Below, piece by piece: positions 16,564 to 24,574 of a stretch of 56,081 nt of DNA. This DNA comes from Oscillospiraceae bacterium (lineage in GTDB: Bacteria; Bacillota; Clostridia; Oscillospirales; Oscillospiraceae): positions 1 to 56,081 of the forward strand of contig JAFWTG010000134.1 in assembly GCA_017519005.1 (NCBI GenBank), written 5' to 3'. The notes beneath the pieces are model-generated. The model did no database searches, had not been told where the DNA came from, and saw only the letters and a list, made by a program, of their open reading frames with translations. Within the stretch, counting starts at the first letter, position 1. Each line of letters opens with the position of its first letter. Made by a program: the position numbers and the translations under genes.

Positions 16564-17532
16564 ATGAACAAACGCTTTGACGTCGTCGCCCTCGGCGAGC
16601 TTTTGATCGACTTCACGCAGAACGGGCTCAGCGAGCAGGGCAACCCGAACTTTGAGGCTAATCCCGGCGGCGCTCCCTGCAACGTCCTGGCGATGCTGCA
16701 GAAGCTGAGTCATAAGACCGCTTTCATCGGCAAGGTTGGCAGCGACGGCTTCGGCGCCCAGCTCCGACAGGTGGCGAAGGAGGCCGGGATCAACGTCGAT
16801 CACCTGCTGAACGATCCCACGGTCCATACTACCCTGGCCATCGTCCACACGAAGCCGGGCGGCGACCGGGACTTCTCCTTCTACCGGGACCCCGGCGCGG
16901 ATATGATGCTCCGGGAGGACGAGCTGCCCCGCTCCGCACTGGAGGACTGCCGGATTTTCCACTTCGGCACCCTGTCCATGACCCATCCCGGCGTGCGGGC
17001 CGCCACCAAGACCGCCGTGCGGATCGCCAAGGCCGCCGGCGCGCTGATCTCCTTCGACCCCAATCTCCGCCCGCCCCTCTGGAGCAGCCTGGAGGAGGCC
17101 CGGAAGCAGATCGAATGGGGCCTCGGCGTCTGCGACGTTCTGAAGATCTCCGACAACGAGGTGGAGTTCTTCACCGGTGAGACCGACTACCCCGCCGGTG
17201 CGAAGAAGCTGCTGGCGCAGTTCCCCAACATCAAGCTGCTGAACGTCACCTGCGGCCCGGACGGCAGCTACAGCTTCTGCTGCGGCCGTCAGGTCTTTGT
17301 CCCCTCCTTCAAGCTGGGGGGCACCATCGAGACCACCGGCGCGGGCGACACCTTCTGCGCCTGCGTCCTGCACGACGTACTGGCGAACGGCGTCGAGGCG
17401 CGCGGCGAGGAGAGCCTGCGGAATATGCTCCGCTTCGCAAATGCCGCCGCTTACCTGGTCACCACCAAGAAGGGCGCGATCCGCTCCATGCCGGACCCGG
17501 CGGACGTGGAAGCCATCCTCGCCGCCCACTGA
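16564..17532 (+). CDS. PfkB family carbohydrate kinase, probable fructokinase
   Basis: About 322 residues, a ribokinase-fold sugar kinase. Features: N-terminal strand FDVVALGELLIDF, the GG motif NPGGAPCNVLAML, and the C-terminal signature ETTGAGDTFCACVL with the catalytic Asp (about D262). Three ATG codons in a row (16558, 16561, 16564) overlap or follow the GH32 stop; GGAGG at 16552-16556 best fits 16564. It should phosphorylate the fructose released by the GH32 enzyme to fructose 6-phosphate. The gene order GH32-PfkB is typical of sucrose/fructan operons. Confidence 0.9.
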   Translation: MNKRFDVVALGELLIDFTQNGLSEQGNPNFEANPGGAPCNVLAMLQKLSHKTAFIGKVGSDGFGAQLRQVAKEAGINVDHLLNDPTVHTTLAIVHTKPGGDRDFSFYRDPGADMMLREDELPRSALEDCRIFHFGTLSMTHPGVRAATKTAVRIAKAAGALISFDPNLRPPLWSSLEEARKQIEWGLGVCDVLKISDNEVEFFTGETDYPAGAKKLLAQFPNIKLLNVTCGPDGSYSFCCGRQVFVPSFKLGGTIETTGAGDTFCACVLHDVLANGVEARGEESLRNMLRFANAAAYLVTTKKGAIRSMPDPADVEAILAAH

Positions 17533-17767
17533 GCGCTCACCCGCGGCTGTGCCGATTGCACGCCGATGAATTGAACTCCCAGCGTTTCATGACTGATTCA
17601 TGTTATCCCTGCCCGCAGGGGAACCGGGCATGGGTCTTGCCTGTCGGAGTCGGATGAAGTCAAGCTTCCGGTTCCAAACACAGTCCGCCTCTCAATTCTT
17701 CCTTTTTCTTCCTGTTTTCCAATTTTCCTTTATCTCTCCTTTTCTTTTCATGTTTTGTTCCCCATCT
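17533..17767. other. Non-coding stretch with a pyrimidine-rich tract
   Basis: Part of the 480-base gap between convergent genes. No gene is seen. From about 17690 to 17767 the plus strand is almost all C and T, ending in the terminator hairpin. Such a tract resembles a Rho-entry region but the purpose is unknown. Confidence 0.5.
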
Positions 17768-17815
17768 CCCCCGCCCGGCGCAGGTTCTCCCCTGCGCTGG
17801 GCGGGGGACTTTTTC
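17768..17815 (+). terminator. Intrinsic terminator of the GH32-fructokinase pair
   Basis: CCCCCGCCC (17768-17776) with GGGCGGGGG (17799-17807), an inner CGCAGG/CCTGCG stem, then ACTTTTTC. Confidence 0.85.
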
Positions 17816-17895
17816 AGTGTCTTTTTCCCCGTACGGATACGTTATACGATGATCCAATAAAACCTTTTTATAATGATTTCTGGATAATGGTATCA

Positions 17896-17940
17896 GAAAA
17901 AGCCGCGCCCCTCGCCGCGCGAACGCGGCAAGGGGCGCGG
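17896..17940 (-). terminator. Intrinsic terminator of the polyphosphate operon
   Basis: Stem 17903-17919 with 17924-17940 (one mismatch), loop CGAA, followed on the minus strand by CTTTTTC. It lies 72 bases after the ROK kinase stop. Confidence 0.85.
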
Positions 17941-18012
17941 TTCAGCACCGAACAGGCAGGGCGTCAGCAGACGAATCGGCTTTTCCCGGCAGTTCCCGGT
18001 CCCGATTTCCAA

Positions 18013-18975
18013 TCACTTCAGGCCCTTGATCATTGCCAGATCACCATAGAGGATGGAGTCGTCGCCCAGAGCGGCAAGCTTGACGTCTACGGTCTTGCGA
18101 ATCTGTGGCATGCAGTAGCGGTCCAGCTCCGAAAGAATCTTCTCCAGGAACAGTTCGCCCATGGCCTCCATCACGCCGCCGCCGTAGAGCACCAGGTCCG
18201 GGGAGAAGGTGTTGATCTGGTTGCCGGTTGCAATGGCCAGGTAATGGCAGGCCCGATCCACGGCCTCCATGGCCACCTTGTCTCCGGCAGCCAGGGCTCT
18301 TTTCAGCTTCTTGGCACGGAACACGCCCTCCCGGACGTCCTCGCTCAGCAGGCTCTCGCGGCCGCGGGAAACCTGCTGACGGATATAGGCGCTCATGCCC
18401 ATTTTGCTGGAGAAGGCCTCCAGACAGCCGCGCTGACCGCAGCCGCAGAGCGGTCCCTCCGGATCCAGGATCATATGGCCGAATTCGGCGGCCTTGAACT
18501 GATGACCGGTGTAGAGCTCGCCGTTGAGAATCAGGCCGCCGCCGAGACCGGTGCCGATGAAGAAGCCGACGACGTTCCGGTAGCCCCTGGCCGCGCCGAA
18601 GTGATACTCGCCCAGTACGCCCAGGTTCACGTCGTTGCCGACGTAGAAGGGCACGCCGAATCTCTTGCGCATCGCGCCGGCCATATCGTAGTCACGCCAG
18701 GGGAGGTTTGGCGTAAAAAGCACGACGCCGCGCTCCTGGTCAATGACGCCGGGGGCGCAGGAGGCGATGGCGCTGAGCTTGGCGCGGTCAATCCCGCTCT
18801 CACGAAGCATCTCCTCCACCACGTCCGCGATGACCTGCTCCACGTCGGCAGAGCCCTCTCCCCCGCTCTTGGAGCGCTTTTTCAGGCGATAGATGATCTC
18901 GTCCTTTTCGTTGAAGATGGCGCCGAGCACCTTGGTGCCGCCGACATCCAGACAAATATAATAGCGTTCCGCCAT
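18013..18975 (-). CDS. ROK family sugar kinase (glucokinase type)
   Basis: A 320-residue ROK kinase. The N-terminal phosphate loop is LDVGGTKVLGAIF. The sugar site includes GNDVNLGVLGE and FKAAEFGHMIL, followed by the zinc motif CGCGQRGCLEAF, and GTGLGGGLILNG for the nucleotide. The zinc motif points to an ATP-using glucokinase or related hexose kinase. It starts only 14 bases after ppk1, so it is the last gene of the pap-ppk1 operon. Some ROK kinases (PPGK) use polyphosphate, but their diagnostic layout differs from this one. The context is suggestive but does not establish polyphosphate use. Confidence 0.9.
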   Translation of the reverse strand: MAERYYICLDVGGTKVLGAIFNEKDEIIYRLKKRSKSGGEGSADVEQVIADVVEEMLRESGIDRAKLSAIASCAPGVIDQERGVVLFTPNLPWRDYDMAGAMRKRFGVPFYVGNDVNLGVLGEYHFGAARGYRNVVGFFIGTGLGGGLILNGELYTGHQFKAAEFGHMILDPEGPLCGCGQRGCLEAFSSKMGMSAYIRQQVSRGRESLLSEDVREGVFRAKKLKRALAAGDKVAMEAVDRACHYLAIATGNQINTFSPDLVLYGGGVMEAMGELFLEKILSELDRYCMPQIRKTVDVKLAALGDDSILYGDLAMIKGLK

Positions 18976-18989
18976 GGCTTTGCCTCCTT

Positions 18990-21542
18990 TTATTGTTTCG
19001 GAAACAGGCGCTTCAGGAAGCCGCGCAGGCTCCGCCGGGTCTTGGGCTTCTCCGCCGCCCGGGAAGGCGCCGTGGTCTTCGGCGTCGGCTTCGGCGCAGG
19101 CTTTTTCGGTTCCGGGGCGGGGGCCGGCTTCTGCGGGGCGGGGGCGGGGGCCGGCGTCTGCGGCTCGGGGGTCGGTTCCTTCGGCTCTTCGATGGGGGCG
19201 GGGGCTTCCGGTTCCGCGACCGGGGCTTCCGGTTCTTCGATAGGCACAGCCTCTTCTGCCTCCGGGACGGGGGACGGACCCCTCCGCCCCAGTGTGCGCA
19301 CTGGGGCACCTCCCCTTGGCAGGGGAGGTTCACCTGAGGCCTCCGGTTCCCCGATGGGAGCGGGCGCTTCCGGCTCAGCGACGGGGGCGGGGGCTTCCGG
19401 TTCTTCCACGGAGGCGGGTTCCTCCGGTTCCTCGATGGGAGCGGGGGCTTCCGGTTCCGCGATGGGGGCCGGTTTCTCCGGCTCAGGGGACACCCTTCGG
19501 GCGCTGAAATAGCGGTACAACGCCTCCTGGGAGCTGGTGCCCTCGCCGCCGTCAAAGCGGCGGTAGCTGCCGTCCGGCTGCATGAGGCTGGCCTTCTCGC
19601 GGTCTGCCCGCAGGGCGTCCAGCACGTAATTCAGCTGCTGGCGGATATCCGGCGTGACAGCCTCCAGAAAGGCCTCTACACGCCGTTCCAGGTTGCGGTT
19701 CAGCAGGTCGCCGGAGCCGATGAAGATGCGCTGATCCGCCCCCTCGCCGAAGCTGTAGACTCTGGAGTGCTCCAGCCAGCGTCCCACCACGCTGCTGACG
19801 GTGATATGCTCCGTCAGCCCCGGCACGCCGGGCCGCAGCGAGCAGATGCCGCGGATGAAGAGCTCCACCCGCACGCCGGCGCGGGAGCATTCGATCAGCT
19901 TTTCCATCAGATCGCGGTTGTTCATCGCGTTGACCTTGATGGCCACGCGCCCGTTCTCTCCCTTGGCGATTTCACGGTCCAGCAGCTCCAGCACCCGGCT
20001 CTTGAAGCTCAGCGGAGCAATCCAGAGGGCCTGTGTCTCGGGGGGAAGCTCCCCGGCGGCCAGCGCCGCGAAGACCGCCTCCGCTTCCCTTCCCACTTCC
20101 TCGCGGGCTGTAATCAGTGACAGGTCCGTGTACTGCTCGCCGGTGACCTCGTTATAGTTTCCGGTGCCGACCTGGGTAACGTAGGAGAGGTTCCCCTCGT
20201 GCCGCCGCGTGATCACGCACAGCTTGCTGTGTACCTTGTGGTTGGGCAGGCCGTAGATCACCCGGCAGCCTGCGTCCTCCAGCATCTCGGAATAGTCGAT
20301 ATTGTTCTGCTCGTCAAAGCGGGCGCGCAGCTCCAGCAGGCAGAGCACGTCCTTGCCGCGGTCGGCGGCATAAGCCAGAGCCGCCGCGATTCTGCTGCTG
20401 CTGGACATCCGGTAGAGCGTAATCTTGAGGGACAGGACCTCCGGATCGTCCGCCGCCTCGTAGATCAGGTCCACAAAGCTCAGCATGCTCTGGAAGGGGT
20501 AGCTCAGCAGCAGGTCATTCTTCTCAATATAGGCAAAGTACTCGCCCTTTTTCAGCCCGATATTCCGTGCCGGACGGCGCTCCTCATAGTGCAGAGAGGC
20601 GTCGCCGCCAATGCAGGACCGGAACGAGAGATCGAAGGGCACGCTCTGGGTGAAAACGCGGTTCTCCGGCACCCGGAGCTTTTTGATCAGCAGCGCCCGG
20701 GCCGGATCGCTGAGCTTGCCGTAGATGCGGACGCGAACGGGCACCTCGCGCTTGCGCTTGGTCAGCATCGTCGTGACCTTATGGCGGAAGTCCTCATCGG
20801 CCCGATCCTCAATGTCTTCCAGGAACACGTCGGCGTTTCGCGTAACTTCCACGACAGCGGATTGCAGCACCGATTCCTTCTTCAGCAGCAGCGGCAGGAA
20901 GTGGCGCACCAGCTGGGCGGTCAGCACGATCTTCTGCCGGCCATCCACCTCGAAGCTCAGGTAGGCCGGAATGCGGTGCAGCGGGATGACGCAGAGCTTC
21001 TGAACGCTGCTGCGGCCCAAAAATGCAATGATGTTTGCCTCGCCGTCCCAGAGGAAGGGCAGCCCCTGGCTGACGTCGATGAACTTCGGAAACAGCAGGT
21101 TGCGGAGATCGCCGAAAAGCTTTTTGCTCATCAGCTCGTCCACCTTGTTGATCTTCTTGAAGTCCAGGACGTCCACCTGGTTTGCGCGCAGCTCCTCGCG
21201 GATGGCCTTCCAGATGCTCTCCATCAGTGCCTGCTGCTCCCGGGAGATCCGCAGGACCTCTCGAATCTGGGCGTCCGGCAGCATGCCGGAGAGCGGATCG
21301 GGCTTGTTCGGAGTCAGGAGGGTGCGGTGGGTCAGGATGCCGATCCGCACGCGATAGAACTCCGCGAGGTTCGACTGGTAGATCATCAAAAACTTCAGGC
21401 GTTCGAGCAGCGGCACTGCGGGGTCTGCCGCCTCCAGCAGCACGCGCTGATTGAAGGCCAGCCAGCTCAGCTCTCGGTTGACGTAAATGCTCTCCGGCAC
21501 TGCCGGGGCAGTGACTTCTGTCTTTTTGTCCTTGGAAGCCAT
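18990..21542 (-). CDS. ppk1: Polyphosphate kinase PPK1 with a long Pro/Glu-rich C-terminal tail
   Basis: An 850-residue PPK1; the usual length is about 690. The N and head domains start SIYVNRELSWLAFNQRVL (18-35). The catalytic C1/C2 domains hold the phospho-accepting His in NHKVHSKL (H438) and the second conserved His in EHSRVYSF (H592). The enzyme reversibly makes polyphosphate from ATP. Residues ~684-835 are a disordered tail of EPEAPAPIEEP-like repeats, interrupted at ~738-755 by a translated genomic palindrome. The last residues RRSLRGFLKRLFPKQ look like a basic amphipathic helix. It is 24 bases after pap in the same operon. Confidence 0.93.
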   Translation of the reverse strand: MASKDKKTEVTAPAVPESIYVNRELSWLAFNQRVLLEAADPAVPLLERLKFLMIYQSNLAEFYRVRIGILTHRTLLTPNKPDPLSGMLPDAQIREVLRISREQQALMESIWKAIREELRANQVDVLDFKKINKVDELMSKKLFGDLRNLLFPKFIDVSQGLPFLWDGEANIIAFLGRSSVQKLCVIPLHRIPAYLSFEVDGRQKIVLTAQLVRHFLPLLLKKESVLQSAVVEVTRNADVFLEDIEDRADEDFRHKVTTMLTKRKREVPVRVRIYGKLSDPARALLIKKLRVPENRVFTQSVPFDLSFRSCIGGDASLHYEERRPARNIGLKKGEYFAYIEKNDLLLSYPFQSMLSFVDLIYEAADDPEVLSLKITLYRMSSSSRIAAALAYAADRGKDVLCLLELRARFDEQNNIDYSEMLEDAGCRVIYGLPNHKVHSKLCVITRRHEGNLSYVTQVGTGNYNEVTGEQYTDLSLITAREEVGREAEAVFAALAAGELPPETQALWIAPLSFKSRVLELLDREIAKGENGRVAIKVNAMNNRDLMEKLIECSRAGVRVELFIRGICSLRPGVPGLTEHITVSSVVGRWLEHSRVYSFGEGADQRIFIGSGDLLNRNLERRVEAFLEAVTPDIRQQLNYVLDALRADREKASLMQPDGSYRRFDGGEGTSSQEALYRYFSARRVSPEPEKPAPIAEPEAPAPIEEPEEPASVEEPEAPAPVAEPEAPAPIGEPEASGEPPLPRGGAPVRTLGRRGPSPVPEAEEAVPIEEPEAPVAEPEAPAPIEEPKEPTPEPQTPAPAPAPQKPAPAPEPKKPAPKPTPKTTAPSRAAEKPKTRRSLRGFLKRLFPKQ
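19279..19330. repeat. Double-palindrome repeat inserted in frame in ppk1
   Basis: Two adjacent perfect palindromes: 19286-19294 with 19299-19307, and ACCTCCCCT (19308-19316) with AGGGGAGGT (19321-19329). The same layout, starting ACCCCTCC and ending in the GGGGAGG hairpin, occurs at 41733-41784. Here it is translated as residues ~738-755 of PPK1. Confidence 0.8.
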
Positions 21543-21566
21543 AACGGATCCGTCCTTGTCTGTTGA

Positions 21567-23030
21567 TTACAGCCTGTCCTCACAGGCCTTTTCCAGCGCC
21601 TCGATCACGATCTTGAGGGTCTTGATGCGGGCGTATTTCTTGTCATTGGACTCAATGATGAACCAGGGGGCGTTCTCCGTGCTGGTCTTTTTCAGCATCT
21701 CGTCGATGGCCTCCTCGTACTGGGGCCATTTCTCACGGTTGCGCCAATCCTCCTCGGTCAGCTTCCACTGCTTCTCCGGGGTGTTCTGGCGGTCGTTGAA
21801 GCGGGCAAGCTGCGTATCCTGGTCGATGTGGATCCAGAACTTCAGCACCACCGCGCCCCAGTCGGTCAGCTGCCGCTCGAATTCGTTGATTTCGTTGAAG
21901 GCGCGCTTCCAATCGTCCTCGGAGCAGAAGCCCTCCAACCGCTCCACCATCACGCGGCCATACCAGGTGCGGTCAAAAATGCAGACGTGGCCGCTGCGGG
22001 GCAGACGGGTCCAGAAGCGCCAGAGATACTGGCGGGCCAGCTCGTGGGGCTCCGGAGAGGCGATCGGCATCACGTCGAAGCCGCGGGGGTCCAGCGGGCG
22101 GGCAATCCGGCGGATATTGCCGCCCTTGCCGGCTGCATCCCAGCCCTCGTAGCAGAGAATGACCGGAATCTTCTTGCGGTAGACCACGTTGTGCAGCTCG
22201 CCCAGCCGCTTTTGCAGCTTCTTGAGCTGCTCCTTGTACTCCTCGTCGCTCAGCGACGGGGAGAGATCCACGGAGGCCAGCTTCGGCATCTTCAGCAGAG
22301 GGAATTCCTTGTCAAAGGGCTTGCCGCAGTAGCGACCCTGCAGCAGTGCCTCGTCCACCTGCTCGGTCAGCAGGCGCAGAGCGTCGCGGGCAGCCAGGTT
22401 TTTCTTGTCGCCGTCCAGAACGTGCCAGGGGATCAGCTTGCCGGTCTTCTCCATGAAGCTCTCGTAGCAGTCCTTGAATTCACCGTATTCGCGCTGCTGC
22501 CAGAGGTCCTCCGCGCTTACCCGCCAGGCCGTCTCATAGTTCTCGCGCAGTCCGCGGATGCGCTTGCGCTGCTCCTTCTCGTCGATGTCTACGAAGAGCT
22601 TCAGCAGCAGATAGCCGCCGTCGCGGAGCTGCCGCTCGAACTCGTTCACCGCGCGGATGCGCTTTTTGTACTCCTCGCGGGTAATCTCACGGTGCAGATA
22701 CTTGCGCACGCAGTCCTCCATCCAGCCGGAGTCATAGAACATGATCTTGCCGTTTTCCGGGATTGCCTTCGCATAGGGGTAGAGGAAGGGATAGCGCGAC
22801 TCCGCCTCCGGCGTGATGACCGGGGACGTGACGTTGTAGAAGCGCGGATCGAGCTCGCTGATCAGCTCATTGATGAGGCTGCCCTTTCCGGCTGCCGCCC
22901 AGCCCTCCACCAGTACGATGATCGGCAGCTTGTTTTCGCGGATTGTCTGCTGCAGGCTCATCAGATGCTCGCGCATCGTTTTGATTTCCGCCTTAATCTG
23001 GGCGGAGCCCTCTTTCTTTTCCTTGCTCAT
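21567..23030 (-). CDS. pap: Polyphosphate:AMP phosphotransferase (two-domain PPK2)
   Basis: A 487-residue protein with two PPK2 domains in tandem, the class II layout of polyphosphate:AMP phosphotransferase, which makes ADP from AMP and polyphosphate. The first domain has EGWAAAGKGSLINEL and the second EGWDAAGKGGNIRR; both are Walker A loops. DSGWMEDCV in domain one and DRTWYGRVMVE in domain two are the matching second motifs; the second domain keeps the canonical DRTWYGR and is probably the active one. It is first in the operon with ppk1 and a ROK kinase. Confidence 0.92.
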   Translation of the reverse strand: MSKEKKEGSAQIKAEIKTMREHLMSLQQTIRENKLPIIVLVEGWAAAGKGSLINELISELDPRFYNVTSPVITPEAESRYPFLYPYAKAIPENGKIMFYDSGWMEDCVRKYLHREITREEYKKRIRAVNEFERQLRDGGYLLLKLFVDIDEKEQRKRIRGLRENYETAWRVSAEDLWQQREYGEFKDCYESFMEKTGKLIPWHVLDGDKKNLAARDALRLLTEQVDEALLQGRYCGKPFDKEFPLLKMPKLASVDLSPSLSDEEYKEQLKKLQKRLGELHNVVYRKKIPVILCYEGWDAAGKGGNIRRIARPLDPRGFDVMPIASPEPHELARQYLWRFWTRLPRSGHVCIFDRTWYGRVMVERLEGFCSEDDWKRAFNEINEFERQLTDWGAVVLKFWIHIDQDTQLARFNDRQNTPEKQWKLTEEDWRNREKWPQYEEAIDEMLKKTSTENAPWFIIESNDKKYARIKTLKIVIEALEKACEDRL

Positions 23031-23100
23031 CCGGATCTCCCTTTCTGATTATTGAATTTTTAGATTTTTCCCTCTAAAATTTATTGTACATTTGTAAATA

Positions 23101-23129
23101 ATTATACGCCTCCCGGTGCGGGAAGTCAA
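23101..23129 (-). promoter_or_regulatory. Promoter of the pap-ppk1-ROK operon
   Basis: Minus strand: TTGACT (23129-23124), 17-base spacer, TATAAT (23106-23101). The spacer holds a CCCGCACCGGG near-palindrome that could be an operator. Confidence 0.8.
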
Positions 23130-23250
23130 GAAAAATGAAGCGGTGAACGCGCTGAATACAAGCCTGAAAACTGCCTCGCGCCGACGGACTCTCCAGGGGC
23201 CGCCGCTCAAAGCCGGCAGCGCCGGAGCGCAGCCCGGGGATCCGGACGGA

Positions 23251-23961
23251 CTACGGCTTCGCCGCAGCGACCCGGGAGAGCTTCCCGTCCGCCAGGAAAA
23301 CCGCTTCGCCGCGAATCTCCTCGTTCCCGTTTTCCAGATAAAGATACGTACCGTCCGGAAAGAGCAGGAACTGCCGGCCGACGCTGTCCGGATAGGCAAT
23401 CTCCTCCATCACCCGCAGCCCGTCCAGCAGCTCGTCCTTGATCTCCTGGTAGTGGGGCAGGATCATCCGCTTTGTCAGCCCGAGACCCGGGAGAAAACGC
23501 CGATAGCCCGGGTCCACGGCCTCCCCCGCTTCCTCCGGCTGGGCATAGACCAGCTCGGCGCAGTTCATGGTTCCGGCGCTGATGCCCAGCAGCACCCCGG
23601 GGAAGTCCCGCAGCAGTGCCTTCAGGCCGATCTTCCGAAAAAAGCGGTTCTGCGTCGGCACGTGGCCGCCGCTGAGAATCAGCAGATCGGCACTGCGGAC
23701 CAGCTCCGCCGCCTGCGCCTCGTTTCTTCCGTCCAAAACGCGGAAATCCGACAGCCGGGCCCCGGCGTTCTCCAGGCTCTTCTTCATGAAGCCGGCATAG
23801 TAGTCCGTAATTTCATGGGCTTCCGGGTCGGAGCAAATATTCAATACGCGGCAGGGCCGCGGGAGCACTCGCAGCAGTTCTTCCCGAAACCGGTTGGCCT
23901 CGTTCAAGCTCAGGTGGTCCGAATCCGGAGGATCGGGCCTGCTGGTCAGAAAACAGATCAT
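23251..23961 (-). CDS. Peptidase E/cyanophycinase-like (family S51) protein
   Basis: A 236-residue class I glutamine-amidotransferase-like fold. It has the S51 nucleophile elbow LGISAGTMNCAE with a catalytic-type Ser and the earlier LILSGGHVPTQN loop. Peptidase E cuts Asp-X dipeptides; the exact substrate here is uncertain. The ATG at 23961 has AGGAGG 6 bases upstream and starts the first strand MICFLTSRP; longer in-frame starts run through the promoter and are rejected. It is a single gene, divergent from ridA. Confidence 0.85.
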   Translation of the reverse strand: MICFLTSRPDPPDSDHLSLNEANRFREELLRVLPRPCRVLNICSDPEAHEITDYYAGFMKKSLENAGARLSDFRVLDGRNEAQAAELVRSADLLILSGGHVPTQNRFFRKIGLKALLRDFPGVLLGISAGTMNCAELVYAQPEEAGEAVDPGYRRFLPGLGLTKRMILPHYQEIKDELLDGLRVMEEIAYPDSVGRQFLLFPDGTYLYLENGNEEIRGEAVFLADGKLSRVAAAKP

Positions 23962-24012
23962 AGCACGCCTCCTGTTTCCGCGGAGCCTTGCGGTCCGCGT
24001 GTTTTCCTGTTC

Positions 24013-24041
24013 AGTATATCGCAGGGGAAGCGGGTTGTCAA
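24013..24041 (-). promoter_or_regulatory. Promoter of the peptidase-E-like gene
   Basis: Minus strand: TTGACA (24041-24036), 17-base spacer, TATACT (24018-24013). Confidence 0.8.
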
Positions 24042-24073
24042 GAAACAGCGCACGAGAGAATGCGCTGCCACAC

Positions 24074-24102
24074 TTGCATTTCCCGGGAAATGGTGCTACA
24101 AT
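24074..24102 (+). promoter_or_regulatory. Promoter of ridA with a perfect palindrome in the spacer
   Basis: TTGCAT (24074-24079), 17-base spacer, TACAAT (24097-24102). ATTTCCCGGGAAAT (24078-24091) is a perfect 14-base palindrome just after the -35, a likely operator. Confidence 0.7.
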
Positions 24103-24134
24103 AGAGGCAACCAAAACCGAAAGGAGTCGCTTCC

Positions 24135-24512
24135 ATGCTCGATCGTGTTTCCACCAACAAGGCCCCCGCGGCCATCGGCCCCTATTCCCAGGCTGTCTGG
24201 GCCGGTAATTTCCTCTATCTCTCCGGCATGATGCCCATTGACCCGGAGACCGGCGCCCTGGAGCCCGCCGACATCACTCTGCAGGCCCAGCGCATCATGA
24301 AAAACGTCGAGGCCGTCCTGGCCGAGGCCGGGCTGAGCCAGGAGAACGTGGTCAAGACCACCTGCTTCCTCTCCGACATGGCCAATTTCGGCGCCTTCAA
24401 CGCCGTCTACGGCGCTTACTTCAGCTCCAAGCCCGCCCGCTCCTGCGTGGCTGTCCGGGAGCTCCCCAAGAGCGCCCTGGTCGAGGTCGAGGTCATCGCC
24501 TATAAGGGCTAA
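24135..24512 (+). CDS. ridA: RidA family enamine/imine deaminase
   Basis: A 125-residue YjgF/RidA protein of standard length. It hydrolyses reactive enamine or imine intermediates, such as 2-aminoacrylate, from PLP enzymes, protecting metabolism. Family features are AIGPYSQAVWAGNFLYLSG near the start, the substrate-binding Arg in ARSCVAV and the conserved Glu in ALVEVEVIA. A ribosome site AAAGGAG precedes the ATG. It is monocistronic: its own promoter and a strong terminator flank it. Confidence 0.93.
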   Translation: MLDRVSTNKAPAAIGPYSQAVWAGNFLYLSGMMPIDPETGALEPADITLQAQRIMKNVEAVLAEAGLSQENVVKTTCFLSDMANFGAFNAVYGAYFSSKPARSCVAVRELPKSALVEVEVIAYKG

Positions 24513-24513
24513 A

Positions 24514-24563
24514 AGCCATACAAAACGACCGGCGCGGGTTCGCGCCGGTCGTTTTGTATGGCT
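24514..24563. terminator. Bidirectional intrinsic terminator
   Basis: A perfect 23-base stem, 24514-24536 with 24541-24563, loop GGTT, with internal AAAA/TTTT runs. It serves ridA and the convergent SPFH gene. Confidence 0.9.
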
Positions 24564-24574
24564 GAGCACTCCGC

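Noticed and set aside
18013-18975. Calling the ROK protein a polyphosphate glucokinase outright
   Set aside because: It has the CGCGQRGC zinc motif of ATP-type ROK kinases; operon context alone is not enough.
17755-19512. Plus-strand frame with GAGAG-like repeats
   Set aside because: Antisense of the ROK kinase and of the EPEAPAP tail of PPK1; the repeats only mirror that tail.
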